DNA of 47,613 nt from Pseudooceanicola lipolyticus (GCF_002786325.1 NZ_PGTB01000019.1:1-47613), one strand, 5' to 3'; numbered from the stretch's first letter, positions 35,991 through 45,068 are shown. Notes: generated by a model not told the origin, from the letters alone. A program made the numbers and translations.

Positions 35991-38138
35991 ATGCAAGATT
36001 TCATCTATGACAAGGACAGCGACGGTATTGTCACCGTGACCATGGATATGGCCGGGCAGAACGCCAATACCATGAACAAGCGGTTCGAACCGGGGATGCG
36101 CGCGGTCTGCGACCGACTGGAGGCCGAACCGGGCCTGACCGGCGTGGTCTTCGCCTCGGCCAAACCGACGTTTTTTGCCGGTGGCGACCTGCATGACATC
36201 CTGGCAACCGAAACCGCCGACGCCGCCAGTTTCGCCTTTATCGAGGCCAACAAGGCGGTCTACCGGCGGTTGGAAAAGCTGCCGGTCCCGGTGGTCGCCG
36301 CCATCAACGGCGCCGCGTTGGGGGGCGGGTACGAACTGTGCCTGGCCTGCAACCATCGCATCGTGCTGAACTCACCCAAGGCGGTGGTCGGCCTGCCCGA
36401 GGTCACGCTGGGCCTGCTGCCGGGCGCTGGCGGCGTGGTGCGCCTGACCGCCCGGCTCGGGCTGGAAAAGGCGCTGACCTACCTTCTGGAAGGCAAGCAG
36501 GCCCGCCCGGACGCGGCGCTGGCCGACGGCCTGGTCGATGCCATCGTCGATGAGCCGGAGGCTTTGATCCCCGCCGCCAAGGCCTGGATCCGGGCCAATC
36601 CCGACGCCCATACCCAGCCCTGGGACCAGAAAGGCTTTCGCTATCCCGGCGGCGATGCGCTGCATCCACGGGTGCGGCAGGTGATTCAGGTCTCCTCGGC
36701 GATGCTGTTCAAGAAAACCCGCGGGCTGCTGCCGGCGCCGGAAAAGATCCTCGACGTGGCGGTGAACTCGATGCGGATGAATTTCGACGCCGCGCTGCGC
36801 GTGGAAACCCGCCGCTTTATCGGCCTGATGGCCAGCAAGGAGGCCAAGGCGGCAATCTCGACCTTCTTCTTCGGCACCCAGGCGATCAAATCGGGCAAGC
36901 TGCGCCCCGAAGGTGCGCGCTGGCAGGCCGGCTCGGCGGCGGTGCTGGGCGCGGGCATGATGGGGTCCGGCATCGCCTATGCCCATGCCAAGGCCAGGCT
37001 GGCAACCCGGCTGAACGACACCGAACTGGCAAGGGCCGAACAGGGCCGGGCCTATTCCGAGGCGCTGTGCGACAAGGCGGTTGCGCGCGGGCGCATGGAG
37101 GCCGCCGGCAAAGACGCGCTGCTGTCCCATATCACCCCCGCCACCGGCAATGCCGCCGCCGGCAGCACCGATATCGTGATCGAGGCGGTGTTCGAGGATA
37201 TCGAGCTGAAAGAGAAGGTGATCGCCGAGACCTGGCCGATGCTGTCGCCCGAGGGCATCTACGGCTCCAACACCTCGACGCTGCCGATCTCGATCCTGGC
37301 CCAGGCCTGCCCGGATCCGTCCCGCTTCATCGGCCTGCATTTCTTCAGCCCGGTCGACAAGATGAAGGTGGTCGAGATCATCATGGGCGAACAGACCAGC
37401 CAGGAGACTTTGCGCAAGGCCTACGATTACGTGCAGCAGATCGGCTATATGCCGATTGTCGTCAACGACGCGCGCGGCTTTTTCACCTCGCGGGTCTTCG
37501 GCACCTTCATGGACGAAGGCTGTCAGCTGCTGGTCGACGGCATGGCGCCCGCCGCCATCGAACGCGCGGCCTGGCTGGCCGGAATGCCGGTCGGCCCCTT
37601 GCAGGTGTTCGACGAGGTGTCGCTGATCCTGGGTCAGAAGGTGCGCCATACCCATCGGGCGCTGGACCAGCGGCTGGGCGTCGACAGCGGCTTTGGCCAA
37701 CACAACACCGCCACCGTCGAGGTTACCGACCCGATGATCGCGATGGGTCGGGGCGGGCGGCAATATGGCGGCGGCTTCTACGACTATGACGCCCAGGGCA
37801 CGCGGGTGCTGTGGTCCGGGCTGGAACAGTTCGCCCGCGGCACTGCCGATATCCCGATCCAGGACGCGATTGACCGCATCCTGTACCGACAGGCCATCGA
37901 GACCCTGCGCTGTCTCGACGAGGGCGTGCTGAACACCGAGATCGAGGCCAATTTGGGCGGCATCTTTGCCATCGGCTTCCCGGCCCATACCGGCGGCGCG
38001 ATCCAGTTCATCCGGGGCGAGGGGGTCGAGGCCTTCGCCGCCCGCGCCCGGCAACTGGCCGCGAGCTATGGCGCGCGTTTCGCCGTGCCCGACTCGATCT
38101 ATGACCGGCTCGCAAGCCGCGAGGCGGCGGCGGCCTAA
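35991..38138 (+). CDS. Bifunctional enoyl-CoA hydratase / 3-hydroxyacyl-CoA dehydrogenase (FadJ/FadB type)
   Basis: A 715-residue fusion enzyme for hydration and NAD-dependent oxidation in beta-oxidation. The N-terminal crotonase part has the oxyanion loop FFAGGDLHD (61-69) and NGAALGGGYEL with Glu115, plus Glu137 in GLPEVTLGLLPGAGG; both catalytic glutamates are present. The Rossmann motif VLGAGMMGSGIAYAHA (318-333) opens the dehydrogenase part, with catalytic His450 (GLHFFSPVDKMKVVE) and Glu462. The C-terminal dimer domain contains GFPAHTGGAIQFI. GGAGGGG before 35991 fixes the start. The partner is the adjacent thiolase. Confidence 0.94.
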   Translation: MQDFIYDKDSDGIVTVTMDMAGQNANTMNKRFEPGMRAVCDRLEAEPGLTGVVFASAKPTFFAGGDLHDILATETADAASFAFIEANKAVYRRLEKLPVPVVAAINGAALGGGYELCLACNHRIVLNSPKAVVGLPEVTLGLLPGAGGVVRLTARLGLEKALTYLLEGKQARPDAALADGLVDAIVDEPEALIPAAKAWIRANPDAHTQPWDQKGFRYPGGDALHPRVRQVIQVSSAMLFKKTRGLLPAPEKILDVAVNSMRMNFDAALRVETRRFIGLMASKEAKAAISTFFFGTQAIKSGKLRPEGARWQAGSAAVLGAGMMGSGIAYAHAKARLATRLNDTELARAEQGRAYSEALCDKAVARGRMEAAGKDALLSHITPATGNAAAGSTDIVIEAVFEDIELKEKVIAETWPMLSPEGIYGSNTSTLPISILAQACPDPSRFIGLHFFSPVDKMKVVEIIMGEQTSQETLRKAYDYVQQIGYMPIVVNDARGFFTSRVFGTFMDEGCQLLVDGMAPAAIERAAWLAGMPVGPLQVFDEVSLILGQKVRHTHRALDQRLGVDSGFGQHNTATVEVTDPMIAMGRGGRQYGGGFYDYDAQGTRVLWSGLEQFARGTADIPIQDAIDRILYRQAIETLRCLDEGVLNTEIEANLGGIFAIGFPAHTGGAIQFIRGEGVEAFAARARQLAASYGARFAVPDSIYDRLASREAAAA

Positions 38139-38158
38139 GCGTCCGCCGAACCGCGCAT

Positions 38159-38191
38159 AAAAGGGGCTGGCGGCAACGTGCCGGCCCCTTT
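38159..38191. terminator. Bidirectional terminator between fadJ-type gene and pepT
   Basis: AAAGGGGCTGGC pairs with GCCGGCCCCTTT (one G-T wobble) around an 8-base loop. It serves both converging genes; the T-runs are short (three or four). Its last base is the first base of the pepT stop codon. Confidence 0.75.
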
Positions 38192-39438
38192 CACTCGGCG
38201 TCGCCCGCCGCCGCCTCGGCCACCAGCGCCAGGCACAGCTCGGTCGCCAGCGCCATGTCCTGCACCGAGATCCATTCCTTCGGCCCGTGAATGTTCTGCA
38301 TGCCGGTGAACAGGTTCGGCGTCGGCACCCCCATCTCGGTCAGGCGTGACCCGTCGGTGCCGCCGCGGATCGGCACCGAGACGGGCTCGATCCCCAGCTT
38401 GCGGCAGGCGGCGCGGGCCAGGTCGACCGGGGTCATGTCCTGTTCCAGCCAATAGCGCATGTTGCGGTATTGCGGCTTGATCTCGCAGGTGATGCGCGCG
38501 CGCGGTTCGGTCGCCGCCACCGCGGCGCAGACCTGGCGCAGCAAGGCGCCCTTTTCGGCCAGCCCCTCGCGCTCGAAATCGCGGATGATCAGCTTGATCT
38601 TCATCTCCGAGGATCCGCCCACCATATCGGTGGCGTGGATGAACCCCTCGACCCCGTCGGTCACCTCCGGGGTCATCGTCGCCTGCGGCAGGGTCTGGAT
38701 GATCTTGCTGGCCAGGTGGATGGCGTTGACCATCTTGCCTTTGGCAAAGCCGGGATGGATCGACACGCCGGTCACCGTCACCTCGGCCCCGTCGGCCGAG
38801 AAAGTCTCGTATTCGATCTCGCCGACCCGGCCGCCGTCGAAAGTATAGGCGAAATCGGCAGCCAGATCCCGGGGCAACGCTTCGGCCACGCCGCGGCCAA
38901 TCTCTTCATCCGGGGTAAAGGCGATGCGGATCGGCCCATGCGCGATCTCGGGATGCGCCAGCAGATGCCGCGCGGCGGTCATGATAATCGCCACCCCCGC
39001 CTTGTCATCGGCGCCCAGCAGCGTGGTGCCCGAGGCGGTGATGATGTCATGGCCCTGTTTCTCGGCCAGATAGGGCGACTCGGCCGGCGACAAGACCAAT
39101 GCCGGATCGTCGGGAAAGGTGATGTCGCCGCCATTATAGCCGCGCACCACCCGTGGTTTCACCCCCTGGGCGGCAAACTGCGGTGCGGTGTCGACATGGG
39201 CCAGCAGGCCGATGGTGGGGCCGGGGGCGGTGCCGGGAATCGTCGCCAGCACGGTGCCGTAATCGGTCAGCTGCACCTCTTGCGCGCCGATTTCCTCCAG
39301 TTCAGATTGCAGCAGGCGCAGCAGGTCCAGCTGGATCGCGGTGCTGGGCGTGGTGGGCGAGTCCGCGTCGCTCTGGCTGTCGATCGCGGTATAACGGACA
39401 AGGCGGTCTTCAAGATCGCGGTCGAATTGGCGTGGCAT
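38191..39438 (-). CDS. pepT: Peptidase T (tripeptide aminopeptidase)
   Basis: A 415-residue M20B zinc aminopeptidase that removes the N-terminal residue of tripeptides in the cytoplasm. Metal and catalytic residues are His81 and Asp83 (LLAHVDTAP), Asp144 (LLGADDKAG), Glu178-Glu179 (FTPDEEIGRG) and Asp201 (YTFDGG). RGGTDGSRLTEMGVPTPNLFTG and NIHGPKEW match the PepT C-terminal part. The start at 39438 has GAAGGAG upstream; the extra upstream frame is excluded. The gene is divergent from the pirin gene. Confidence 0.95.
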   Translation of the reverse strand: MPRQFDRDLEDRLVRYTAIDSQSDADSPTTPSTAIQLDLLRLLQSELEEIGAQEVQLTDYGTVLATIPGTAPGPTIGLLAHVDTAPQFAAQGVKPRVVRGYNGGDITFPDDPALVLSPAESPYLAEKQGHDIITASGTTLLGADDKAGVAIIMTAARHLLAHPEIAHGPIRIAFTPDEEIGRGVAEALPRDLAADFAYTFDGGRVGEIEYETFSADGAEVTVTGVSIHPGFAKGKMVNAIHLASKIIQTLPQATMTPEVTDGVEGFIHATDMVGGSSEMKIKLIIRDFEREGLAEKGALLRQVCAAVAATEPRARITCEIKPQYRNMRYWLEQDMTPVDLARAACRKLGIEPVSVPIRGGTDGSRLTEMGVPTPNLFTGMQNIHGPKEWISVQDMALATELCLALVAEAAAGDAE

Positions 39439-39612
39439 CGGCGCTCCTTCAATGAATGGCGGAAGGGTCAGGCTGGGCGGGGCAGAGTCAAGCCCTGCGC
39501 GCGCCATCCCGCAATGTGAGCCGCCGAACCGCGCCTGTGCGCGTGTCGGCAGTTGGCCGGGGGTGCGGCACTGCTATGTTGTGGTCCAGGCCAAACATGG
39601 AGGAGCGGCAAC

Positions 39613-40551
39613 ATGAGCTGGAACCCGGCACTGGACCCCGATTGCCCAACCGGCGATGCGGTGGATGCCATCGAAACCGTTATCGTGCCGCGCGCCCGCG
39701 ACCTGGGCGGGTTCGAGGTGCGCCGCGCCCTGCCGGCCGCCCGGCGGCAGATGGTCGGCCCGTTCATCTTCTTCGACCAGATGGGGCCGGTCGAGTTCCT
39801 GACCGGGCAGGGCATCGACGTGCGCCCGCATCCCCATATCGGGCTGGCCACGGTCACTTATCTTTATGACGGGCGGCTGCACCATCGCGACTCGCTGGGC
39901 ACCGACCAGTGGATCGAACCCGGCGCGGTGAATCTGATGGTGGCCGGGCACGGCATCACCCATTCCGAACGCACCGATGGCGCGGCGCGCGAGCAGCCGA
40001 TGAAGATGCTGGGCATCCAGACCTGGCTGGCGCTGCCCGAGGCACAGGAGGACGGCGCCGCCGGGTTCGAACATGTGGCGCGGGAAAAGCTGCCGATGCT
40101 GGAGGGCGAGGGCAAGACCGTGCGCCTGATCCTGGGCCAGGCCTGGGGCGACCGCGCGCCGGTGTCCGTGCCGTCGCAGATGTTCTATGCCGATGCCCGG
40201 CTCGATCCGGGGGCGGCGTTGCCGTTGCCCGACGATCACGAGGATCGCGGCGTCTACGTGCTCGATGGCTCGGTCACAGTCGCCGGTCAGAGCTTCGAGG
40301 GCGGCCGCATGATGGTGTTCCGCCCCGGCGACCGGGTGTCGCTGCGGGCCGGGGCGCAGGGGGCGCGGCTGCTGCTGCTGGGCGGCGATACGCTGGGCGG
40401 CTCGCGTTATATCTGGTGGAACTTCGTCGCCTCCTCGCGCGAGAAGATCGAGGCCGCCAAGGAGGCCTGGCGCGCCGGCGATTGGGACCACGGCCGCTTT
40501 CGCCTGCCGGTGGGGGATGACCGGGACTTCATCCCATTGCCCGAGCGCTGA
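39613..40551 (+). CDS. Pirin family protein
   Basis: A 312-residue bicupin of the pirin family. The metal site is His73 and His75 (RPHPHIGLATVTYLYDG) with His117 and Glu119 (GHGITHSERT), the same pattern as human pirin. Bacterial pirins have been reported as quercetin dioxygenases or as modulators of central metabolism; which applies is unknown. FFDQMGPVEF and the C-terminal cupin with YVLDGSVTVAG are standard. GGAGGAGCGGCAAC fixes the start. It is transcribed away from pepT across 174 bp. Confidence 0.92.
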   Translation: MSWNPALDPDCPTGDAVDAIETVIVPRARDLGGFEVRRALPAARRQMVGPFIFFDQMGPVEFLTGQGIDVRPHPHIGLATVTYLYDGRLHHRDSLGTDQWIEPGAVNLMVAGHGITHSERTDGAAREQPMKMLGIQTWLALPEAQEDGAAGFEHVAREKLPMLEGEGKTVRLILGQAWGDRAPVSVPSQMFYADARLDPGAALPLPDDHEDRGVYVLDGSVTVAGQSFEGGRMMVFRPGDRVSLRAGAQGARLLLLGGDTLGGSRYIWWNFVASSREKIEAAKEAWRAGDWDHGRFRLPVGDDRDFIPLPER

Positions 40552-40689
40552 GCGCCGCTGTGGCGGGGGCGCGGGCCGGTTCCGTGGGTGCAATTTGGCG
40601 GTGGCAAAAAAAGCCGCTCGCCGGAGTAAAAAATCGCCACTTTTGCCATTGACGGGGGGCGGGGCTTGGCCTATTCCACGGCTCCACGC

Positions 40690-40766
40690 GCGGTTGTAGC
40701 TCAGTTGGTTAGAGTACCGGCCTGTCACGCCGGGGGTCGCGGGTTCGAGCCCCGTCAACCGCGCCA
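40690..40766 (+). tRNA. tRNA-Asp (anticodon GTC)
   Basis: A 77-nt cloverleaf: acceptor GCGGTTG pairs with CAACCGC, anticodon stem CCGGC/GCCGG holds loop CTGTCAC with anticodon GTC, and the T-arm contains GGGTTCGAGCCC. The discriminator is G and CCA is encoded. A hairpin that reuses its terminal GCCA follows. Confidence 0.97.
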
Positions 40767-40827
40767 CTTTCTTCCCGAAGTGGCATTTCGATGCAAAGCG
40801 ACGCGCCGACCCAGAGGGTCGGGCGCG
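40763..40827 (+). terminator. Hairpin cluster downstream of tRNA-Asp
   Basis: GCCACTT/AAGTGGC (40763-40784) is a perfect 7-bp stem that starts in the tRNA 3' end. CGCGCCGACCC/GGGTCGGGCGCG (40802-40827) is an 11-bp stem with one bulged G. A third small stem, CCGGAG/CTCCGG, lies at about 40841-40856. No long T-run is present. They probably end the tRNA transcript and the converging sulfotransferase. Confidence 0.5.
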
Positions 40828-40863
40828 CTGCCGGGAGGTGCCGGAGCGGGCTCCGGGACGGCG

Positions 40864-41643
40864 CTAATCCGAACCGTAATCGTAGCCCAGCTGCGCCTCC
40901 AACTCGAGGTCGAGCCGACTGCGCAGGAAGGCTAGATCGCTGTCCGACAAGGTTTTCGGCGTCGCCGGATGGTCGCTGACCGAATAGCTGTGGCGCGTGC
41001 CCAGGCGGCGGCGCACCGTCTTCAGCGGACTCCTGGGCGCGGCGAGACCGAATTGCTCGGCCAGCCAGGCCAGGCTGCCCTCGGGATCGGCCAGGAAACT
41101 TTCCATCCGCAGCAGCGCCACATGGCCGCCGCGATTGAGCATCGACAACAAGCCCTCAAGCTTGACCCGCCGCAGCTCGAACAGGTCGGCAAAGGGCAGC
41201 CCGGTCAGCGGGTGGCGGTCATATTGCAACTCGCAGCCCTGCACCTGCATCTCGGGGTGGATCTCCTCGAAATCGGAGGTGCGGTCGACGATGCCGCGCC
41301 AGGGGCTGCGGATGAACCGGGCATAGTCCAGCGATTGCAACGCCGGGTCGCAATGCCAGGGCCGGTCATGCATCGACAGGCTCCAGGCGCGGGCATCGCG
41401 GATCACGCAAAGGGTCAGCAGGGTGTCGGGAATCGCCACCATATGCGGCAGCGCATGTTTCCAGCCCAGCCCCTCGGTGCGGAACAGGTCGGTATTGGTT
41501 TCGATCAGCTTGCGCACCACGTTGGTGCCCGAGCCGCGTTCGCCCAGCACCTGCATCATATTCGGCACCGTCGCTCCCGCCCGCACCGCGTGCCGCCCGC
41601 TGTCGCGGAACGACGGCGGAATGCCGTAAACCTCTGCCGGCAT
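40864..41643 (-). CDS. Sulfotransferase-like P-loop protein
   Basis: A 259-residue protein with a sulfotransferase-like phosphate loop, GERGSGTNVVRKLIE (34-48), and a later CVIRDARAWSLSMHDRPW segment that fits the 3'-phosphate-binding Arg and Ser. A WHCDPALQSLDYARFIRSPWRGIVD region may bind the acceptor. The start at 41643 has AAAAGGAGCAGGC upstream; the frame continues open upstream but that part is the shadow of the divergent glycosyltransferase. It is unlike the sulfotransferase at 3335-4039 beyond the fold. The divergent glycosyltransferase (90-bp gap) suggests both modify a surface glycan; the acceptor is unknown. Confidence 0.72.
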   Translation of the reverse strand: MPAEVYGIPPSFRDSGRHAVRAGATVPNMMQVLGERGSGTNVVRKLIETNTDLFRTEGLGWKHALPHMVAIPDTLLTLCVIRDARAWSLSMHDRPWHCDPALQSLDYARFIRSPWRGIVDRTSDFEEIHPEMQVQGCELQYDRHPLTGLPFADLFELRRVKLEGLLSMLNRGGHVALLRMESFLADPEGSLAWLAEQFGLAAPRSPLKTVRRRLGTRHSYSVSDHPATPKTLSDSDLAFLRSRLDLELEAQLGYDYGSD

Positions 41644-41733
41644 GCCTGCTCCTTTTCGATTCTCATCCTGCCTGCAAGACTGTAGGCTGTCACCAAAGGC
41701 GGCGGAAGGCCGCCGGCAAAGGACGAGGCGGCG

Positions 41734-42606
41734 ATGCAGACGGCGTGTGCGCTTACCATGGTGCGGGATGATGCCTTTTTCCTGAAGGCCTGGTTGCGCC
41801 ACTATGGCGGGCTGCTGGGACGGGAAAACTGTTACGTGATCAATCACGGCCGTGGCGCCGAGGTGGCGGCGCTGGCGACCGGCTGCAACGTGATCGGTAT
41901 CCCCGGCGACGCGCATCAGAAATTCGACCAGAAACGCTGGCGTATGCTGAACAATTTCGTCATGGGGCTGCGCTGTTATTACCAGCATGTCATCGTCGGA
42001 GATGTCGACGAACTGGTGGTGCTGGACCCGGAGGCGGGCGGCGACCTGAAAACTTTCCTGGACGACATGCCGCCGAACCGCGTGCTGACGCCGCTGGGGC
42101 TGGAGGTGATCCACCGCATCGACCTCGAGACCGAGGAAATCGGCGACACCATTCTTGGCCCGCGCCGCCACGTGCGCCCGGCGCCGCATTATTCCAAGCC
42201 CTGCATCGTCTCGACCGGCACCAAGATCGCCCGCGGTGGGCATTTCACCCAATATCCCAAGCTGCACACGCCCGAACACCTGTACCTGCTGCACCTGAAA
42301 TTCTGCGATTTTGCCGCCTATAGCGCGGCGATGAACCGCCGCAACGCGGTCAGCGCCGAGATCGGCGGCGACATCCGCGAGGTTGGCATCGGCCGGCACT
42401 GGTTCGCCGAGGCGCGCGGCGAGGACCGCGCCCTGTTCGAGGGGTTCGCCGCGCTGAAACTGCAGCCGGCCTTCGAACCCGGCCCGCTGCGCCGCCGCAT
42501 GCATCGCAGCTGGCAGGCGCGCGGCGACACCGGCTATTGGGAATTCGACCGCAGCGATTACGACAGCCAGTACCTGTTGCCCGAGCGGTTCAGCGGGCTG
42601 GTATGA
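41734..42606 (+). CDS. Glycosyltransferase family 2-like protein
   Basis: A 290-residue cytoplasmic glycosyltransferase of the GT-A fold (Glyco_tranf_2_4 type). TMVRDDAFFLKAWLRHYGGLLG (8-29) is the typical opening of this group, and DVDE at 90-93 is the DxD metal/nucleotide-sugar motif. HLYLLHLKFCDF and the C-terminal HRSWQARGDTGYWEFD are common to members beside capsule or exopolysaccharide genes. The divergent sulfotransferase across 90 bp suggests a joint role in a sulfated surface sugar, but no other polysaccharide genes are nearby. Confidence 0.78.
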   Translation: MQTACALTMVRDDAFFLKAWLRHYGGLLGRENCYVINHGRGAEVAALATGCNVIGIPGDAHQKFDQKRWRMLNNFVMGLRCYYQHVIVGDVDELVVLDPEAGGDLKTFLDDMPPNRVLTPLGLEVIHRIDLETEEIGDTILGPRRHVRPAPHYSKPCIVSTGTKIARGGHFTQYPKLHTPEHLYLLHLKFCDFAAYSAAMNRRNAVSAEIGGDIREVGIGRHWFAEARGEDRALFEGFAALKLQPAFEPGPLRRRMHRSWQARGDTGYWEFDRSDYDSQYLLPERFSGLV

Positions 42607-42711
42607 CTCTGCGGGTCAATTGCATGCCTTGCCGGCGCGGTCTTTCTGGCGCTGCCTGCGGGTGAGGGCGCTTTGCCCCAACCCCCGGAATAGGTGCAAA
42701 GGCGAAGACGT

Positions 42712-43596
42712 TCAGGACGTCAGGCCGGCAAGGAATCCCTTCAGCGCGCGGGTGGTATCGCCGGGGTTGAGATCGGGGAAGAAATGGCCGCCGGGGATCG
42801 GCAGGGCGCGCATGTCGGCCAGCCGGTCGGCCCAGGTGGCGGGCACATCGTAAAGCCGGGCCATGACGCCATCGCTGCCATAGAGCACCAGGGCGGGGCA
42901 GGTGAGTTGGCGACCCAGGTCGATGCCGTCATGCATCACGTCGAGGTCGAGCGCGGCGCGGTAATCGTTGCACATGGCTTGGATGCAATCGGGCCAGCGC
43001 CAGCTTTGCCGGTAGGCGAACAGCGCCTCGGCGTCGAAATCTTCGATCTCGGCGCCACCCCATCCGGTGAGGCAGGTTTCGAAGAAATAATCCGGGTCCT
43101 GGCCGATCATGGTTTCAGGAAACGGCGCCGGCTGGGCCAGGAAGAACCAGTGGTAATAGGCCCGCGCCACCGAGGATTTGAGCTCGCTCACCAGCAGATG
43201 GGTGGGCACGATATCCATCAGCGTCAGGCTGGCCACCGCCTCGGGCGCGTCCAGCGCCAGCCGATGCGCGGTGCGCGCGCCGCGATCGTGTCCGACCAGG
43301 TGGAACCGGTCATGGCCCAGATGCGCCATCAGCGCCCGCTGATCGGCGGCCATTTCGCGAAAGGCGTAATTGGCAACCCCCTCGGGTTTGGAACTCTGGC
43401 CATAGCCGCGCAGGTCGGCGGCGATCACGGTGAAGCGGTCGGTCAGCTGCGGCGCGATCCCGTGCCACATGGCACGGGTCTGCGGAAAGCCGTGCAGCAA
43501 CAACAGCGGCGGACCGGATCCGGCGATGGAATAGGCGATGGTCTGGCCGTTGACCTCGGCCAGACCGTCCTCGAAACCGGGAATCGCGCCGCTCAT
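42712..43596 (-). CDS. Haloacetate dehalogenase, fluoroacetate dehalogenase type
   Basis: A 294-residue alpha/beta hydrolase whose nucleophile is Asp104 in VGHDRGARTAHR, not Ser. The full residue set of fluoroacetate dehalogenase is visible: Asp104, Arg105 and Arg108 (carboxylate clamp), Asp128, His149-Trp150 and Tyr212 (halide pocket, YYHWFFLAQPAP and MCNDYRAA), and His271 (GGHFFPD). These enzymes split fluoroacetate or other haloacetates to glycolate and halide in the cytoplasm. Epoxide hydrolases share the Asp nucleophile but not the His-Trp-Tyr pocket. It ends convergent with the glycosyltransferase across 105 bp that shows nothing, and starts 4 bp after the M20 peptidase stop, so the two form an operon. 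Confidence 0.85.
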   Translation of the reverse strand: MSGAIPGFEDGLAEVNGQTIAYSIAGSGPPLLLLHGFPQTRAMWHGIAPQLTDRFTVIAADLRGYGQSSKPEGVANYAFREMAADQRALMAHLGHDRFHLVGHDRGARTAHRLALDAPEAVASLTLMDIVPTHLLVSELKSSVARAYYHWFFLAQPAPFPETMIGQDPDYFFETCLTGWGGAEIEDFDAEALFAYRQSWRWPDCIQAMCNDYRAALDLDVMHDGIDLGRQLTCPALVLYGSDGVMARLYDVPATWADRLADMRALPIPGGHFFPDLNPGDTTRALKGFLAGLTS

Positions 43597-43600
43597 CGGC

Positions 43601-44980
43601 TCAGGCCGCCCGGGTCAGCGCGTCCAGCACCCGCGCCCAGCTGCGGATGCCCTTGTGGAAGCTTTCCATGTCGTATTTCTCGTTCGGCGAATGGAGCTGG
43701 TCGTCATCCTTGCCAAAGCCGATCAGCATCGGCGTGGTCTCGGTGATCCTGGCAAAATGCCCGGCAATCGGGATCGAGCCGCCGCAGCCGATATAGGCGG
43801 CCGGGTCCGGCCATTCCTGCGACAGCGCCTGGCGTGCCGCCTCGAAGGCCGGATCGGAGGTGTCGAAGGCGCCGGCGGTCGAGGCGCCGTGGCCCTTGAA
43901 CTCCACCTCGCAATCGGGCGGCAGCATCTCGGTCACCATCTTGCGGAAGCTTTCGCGGATCGCCAGCGGATCCTGGCTGCCGACCAGGCGGAAGCTGATC
44001 TTGGCATGGGCCTGCGACGGCAGCACCGTCTTGAACCCGGCGCCGGTATAGCCGCCCCAGATGCCGTTCACCTCGCAGGTGGGGCGCGCCCAGATCATTT
44101 CCAGCGGCGTGCGGTCCTGTTCGCCGGCCGGGGTGCTGAGCCCGACATCGCCGAGAAAGCGGGCATGGTCGAAGGCTAGGCCCTGCCATTGCTGGCGCAG
44201 CTCGTCGGGCAGCTCGGGCACGCCGTCATAGAATCCCGGCACGGTGACGCGGCCGGTCTCGTCATGCAGGCTGGCGATGATTTTCGACAGCACCCGGACC
44301 GGGTTCATCGCGATGCCGCCATACATGCCGGAATGCAGGTCGCGCGACGGCGCGGTGATCGTCAGTTCCTCGCCCAGCAGCCCGCGCAACATGGTGGTGA
44401 TCGCCGGCACCCGGCTGTCGAACAGGCCGGTGTCGCAGATCAGCGCCAGGTCGGCCTTCAGCTCGTCGGCATTCTCCGTCATGAACGGCACCAGCGAGGG
44501 CGAGCCGGATTCCTCTTCCCCCTCCAGGAAAAAGGTCAGCTTGCAGGGCAGGCGGCCGGTCTCGGCCTTCCAGGCGCGGCAGGCCTCGACAAAGGTCATC
44601 AGCTGGCCCTTGTCATCGGCGGCGCCGCGGCCGCGGATCACCGTGCCCTTGGCGGTGTCCTGCACCTCGGGATCGAAGGGGTCGCGATCCCAAAGCTCAA
44701 TTGGATCAACCGGTTGCACGTCGTAATGACCGTATAACAACAGGTGCGGCCCATCGCCGTCGACATGGCCAACCACCATCGGGTGGCCCGGCGTGGCGCG
44801 TTTCTCGGCCGCCACGCCCAGCGCCCGCAGATCCGCCACCAGCCAGTCGGCGGCGCGTTCGCATTCGGCTTTGTAGGCCGGATCGGTCGAGATCGACGGG
44901 ATGCGCAGCAGATCCAGCAGCCGCTCGGTGGCCTGCGGCAGATCGGCGTCGATACGGGAGAGGATGGCGTCAAGGGACAT
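43601..44980 (-). CDS. M20 family dipeptidase/carboxypeptidase
   Basis: A 459-residue zinc-dependent hydrolase of the M20A/M20F group (carnosinase-like dipeptidases). Metal and catalytic residues are His85 and Asp87 (YGHYDVQPV), Asp122 (GRGAADDKGQ), Glu155 and Glu156 (LEGEEESGS), followed by the lid domain with DLHSGMYGG and the C-terminal LHSPNEKYDM histidine. The exact peptide is not predictable. It is the first gene of a two-gene operon with the dehalogenase (4-bp gap). The start is MSLDAILSRIDADL with GGAGC upstream. Confidence 0.9.
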   Translation of the reverse strand: MSLDAILSRIDADLPQATERLLDLLRIPSISTDPAYKAECERAADWLVADLRALGVAAEKRATPGHPMVVGHVDGDGPHLLLYGHYDVQPVDPIELWDRDPFDPEVQDTAKGTVIRGRGAADDKGQLMTFVEACRAWKAETGRLPCKLTFFLEGEEESGSPSLVPFMTENADELKADLALICDTGLFDSRVPAITTMLRGLLGEELTITAPSRDLHSGMYGGIAMNPVRVLSKIIASLHDETGRVTVPGFYDGVPELPDELRQQWQGLAFDHARFLGDVGLSTPAGEQDRTPLEMIWARPTCEVNGIWGGYTGAGFKTVLPSQAHAKISFRLVGSQDPLAIRESFRKMVTEMLPPDCEVEFKGHGASTAGAFDTSDPAFEAARQALSQEWPDPAAYIGCGGSIPIAGHFARITETTPMLIGFGKDDDQLHSPNEKYDMESFHKGIRSWARVLDALTRAA

Positions 44981-45068
44981 GGGCGGGCGGCTCCTTCAGC
45001 TTGGGGTGCCGCGACCGTAGCAGCCGCGCCCGCCTTGTCCAGAGGTGGAAAAAGACGGTGTCTGCGGG

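Noticed and set aside
41644-42504. Extension of the 40864-41643 protein upstream
   Set aside because: That part is the antisense of the glycosyltransferase gene, and a clear ribosome-binding site precedes the ATG at 41643.
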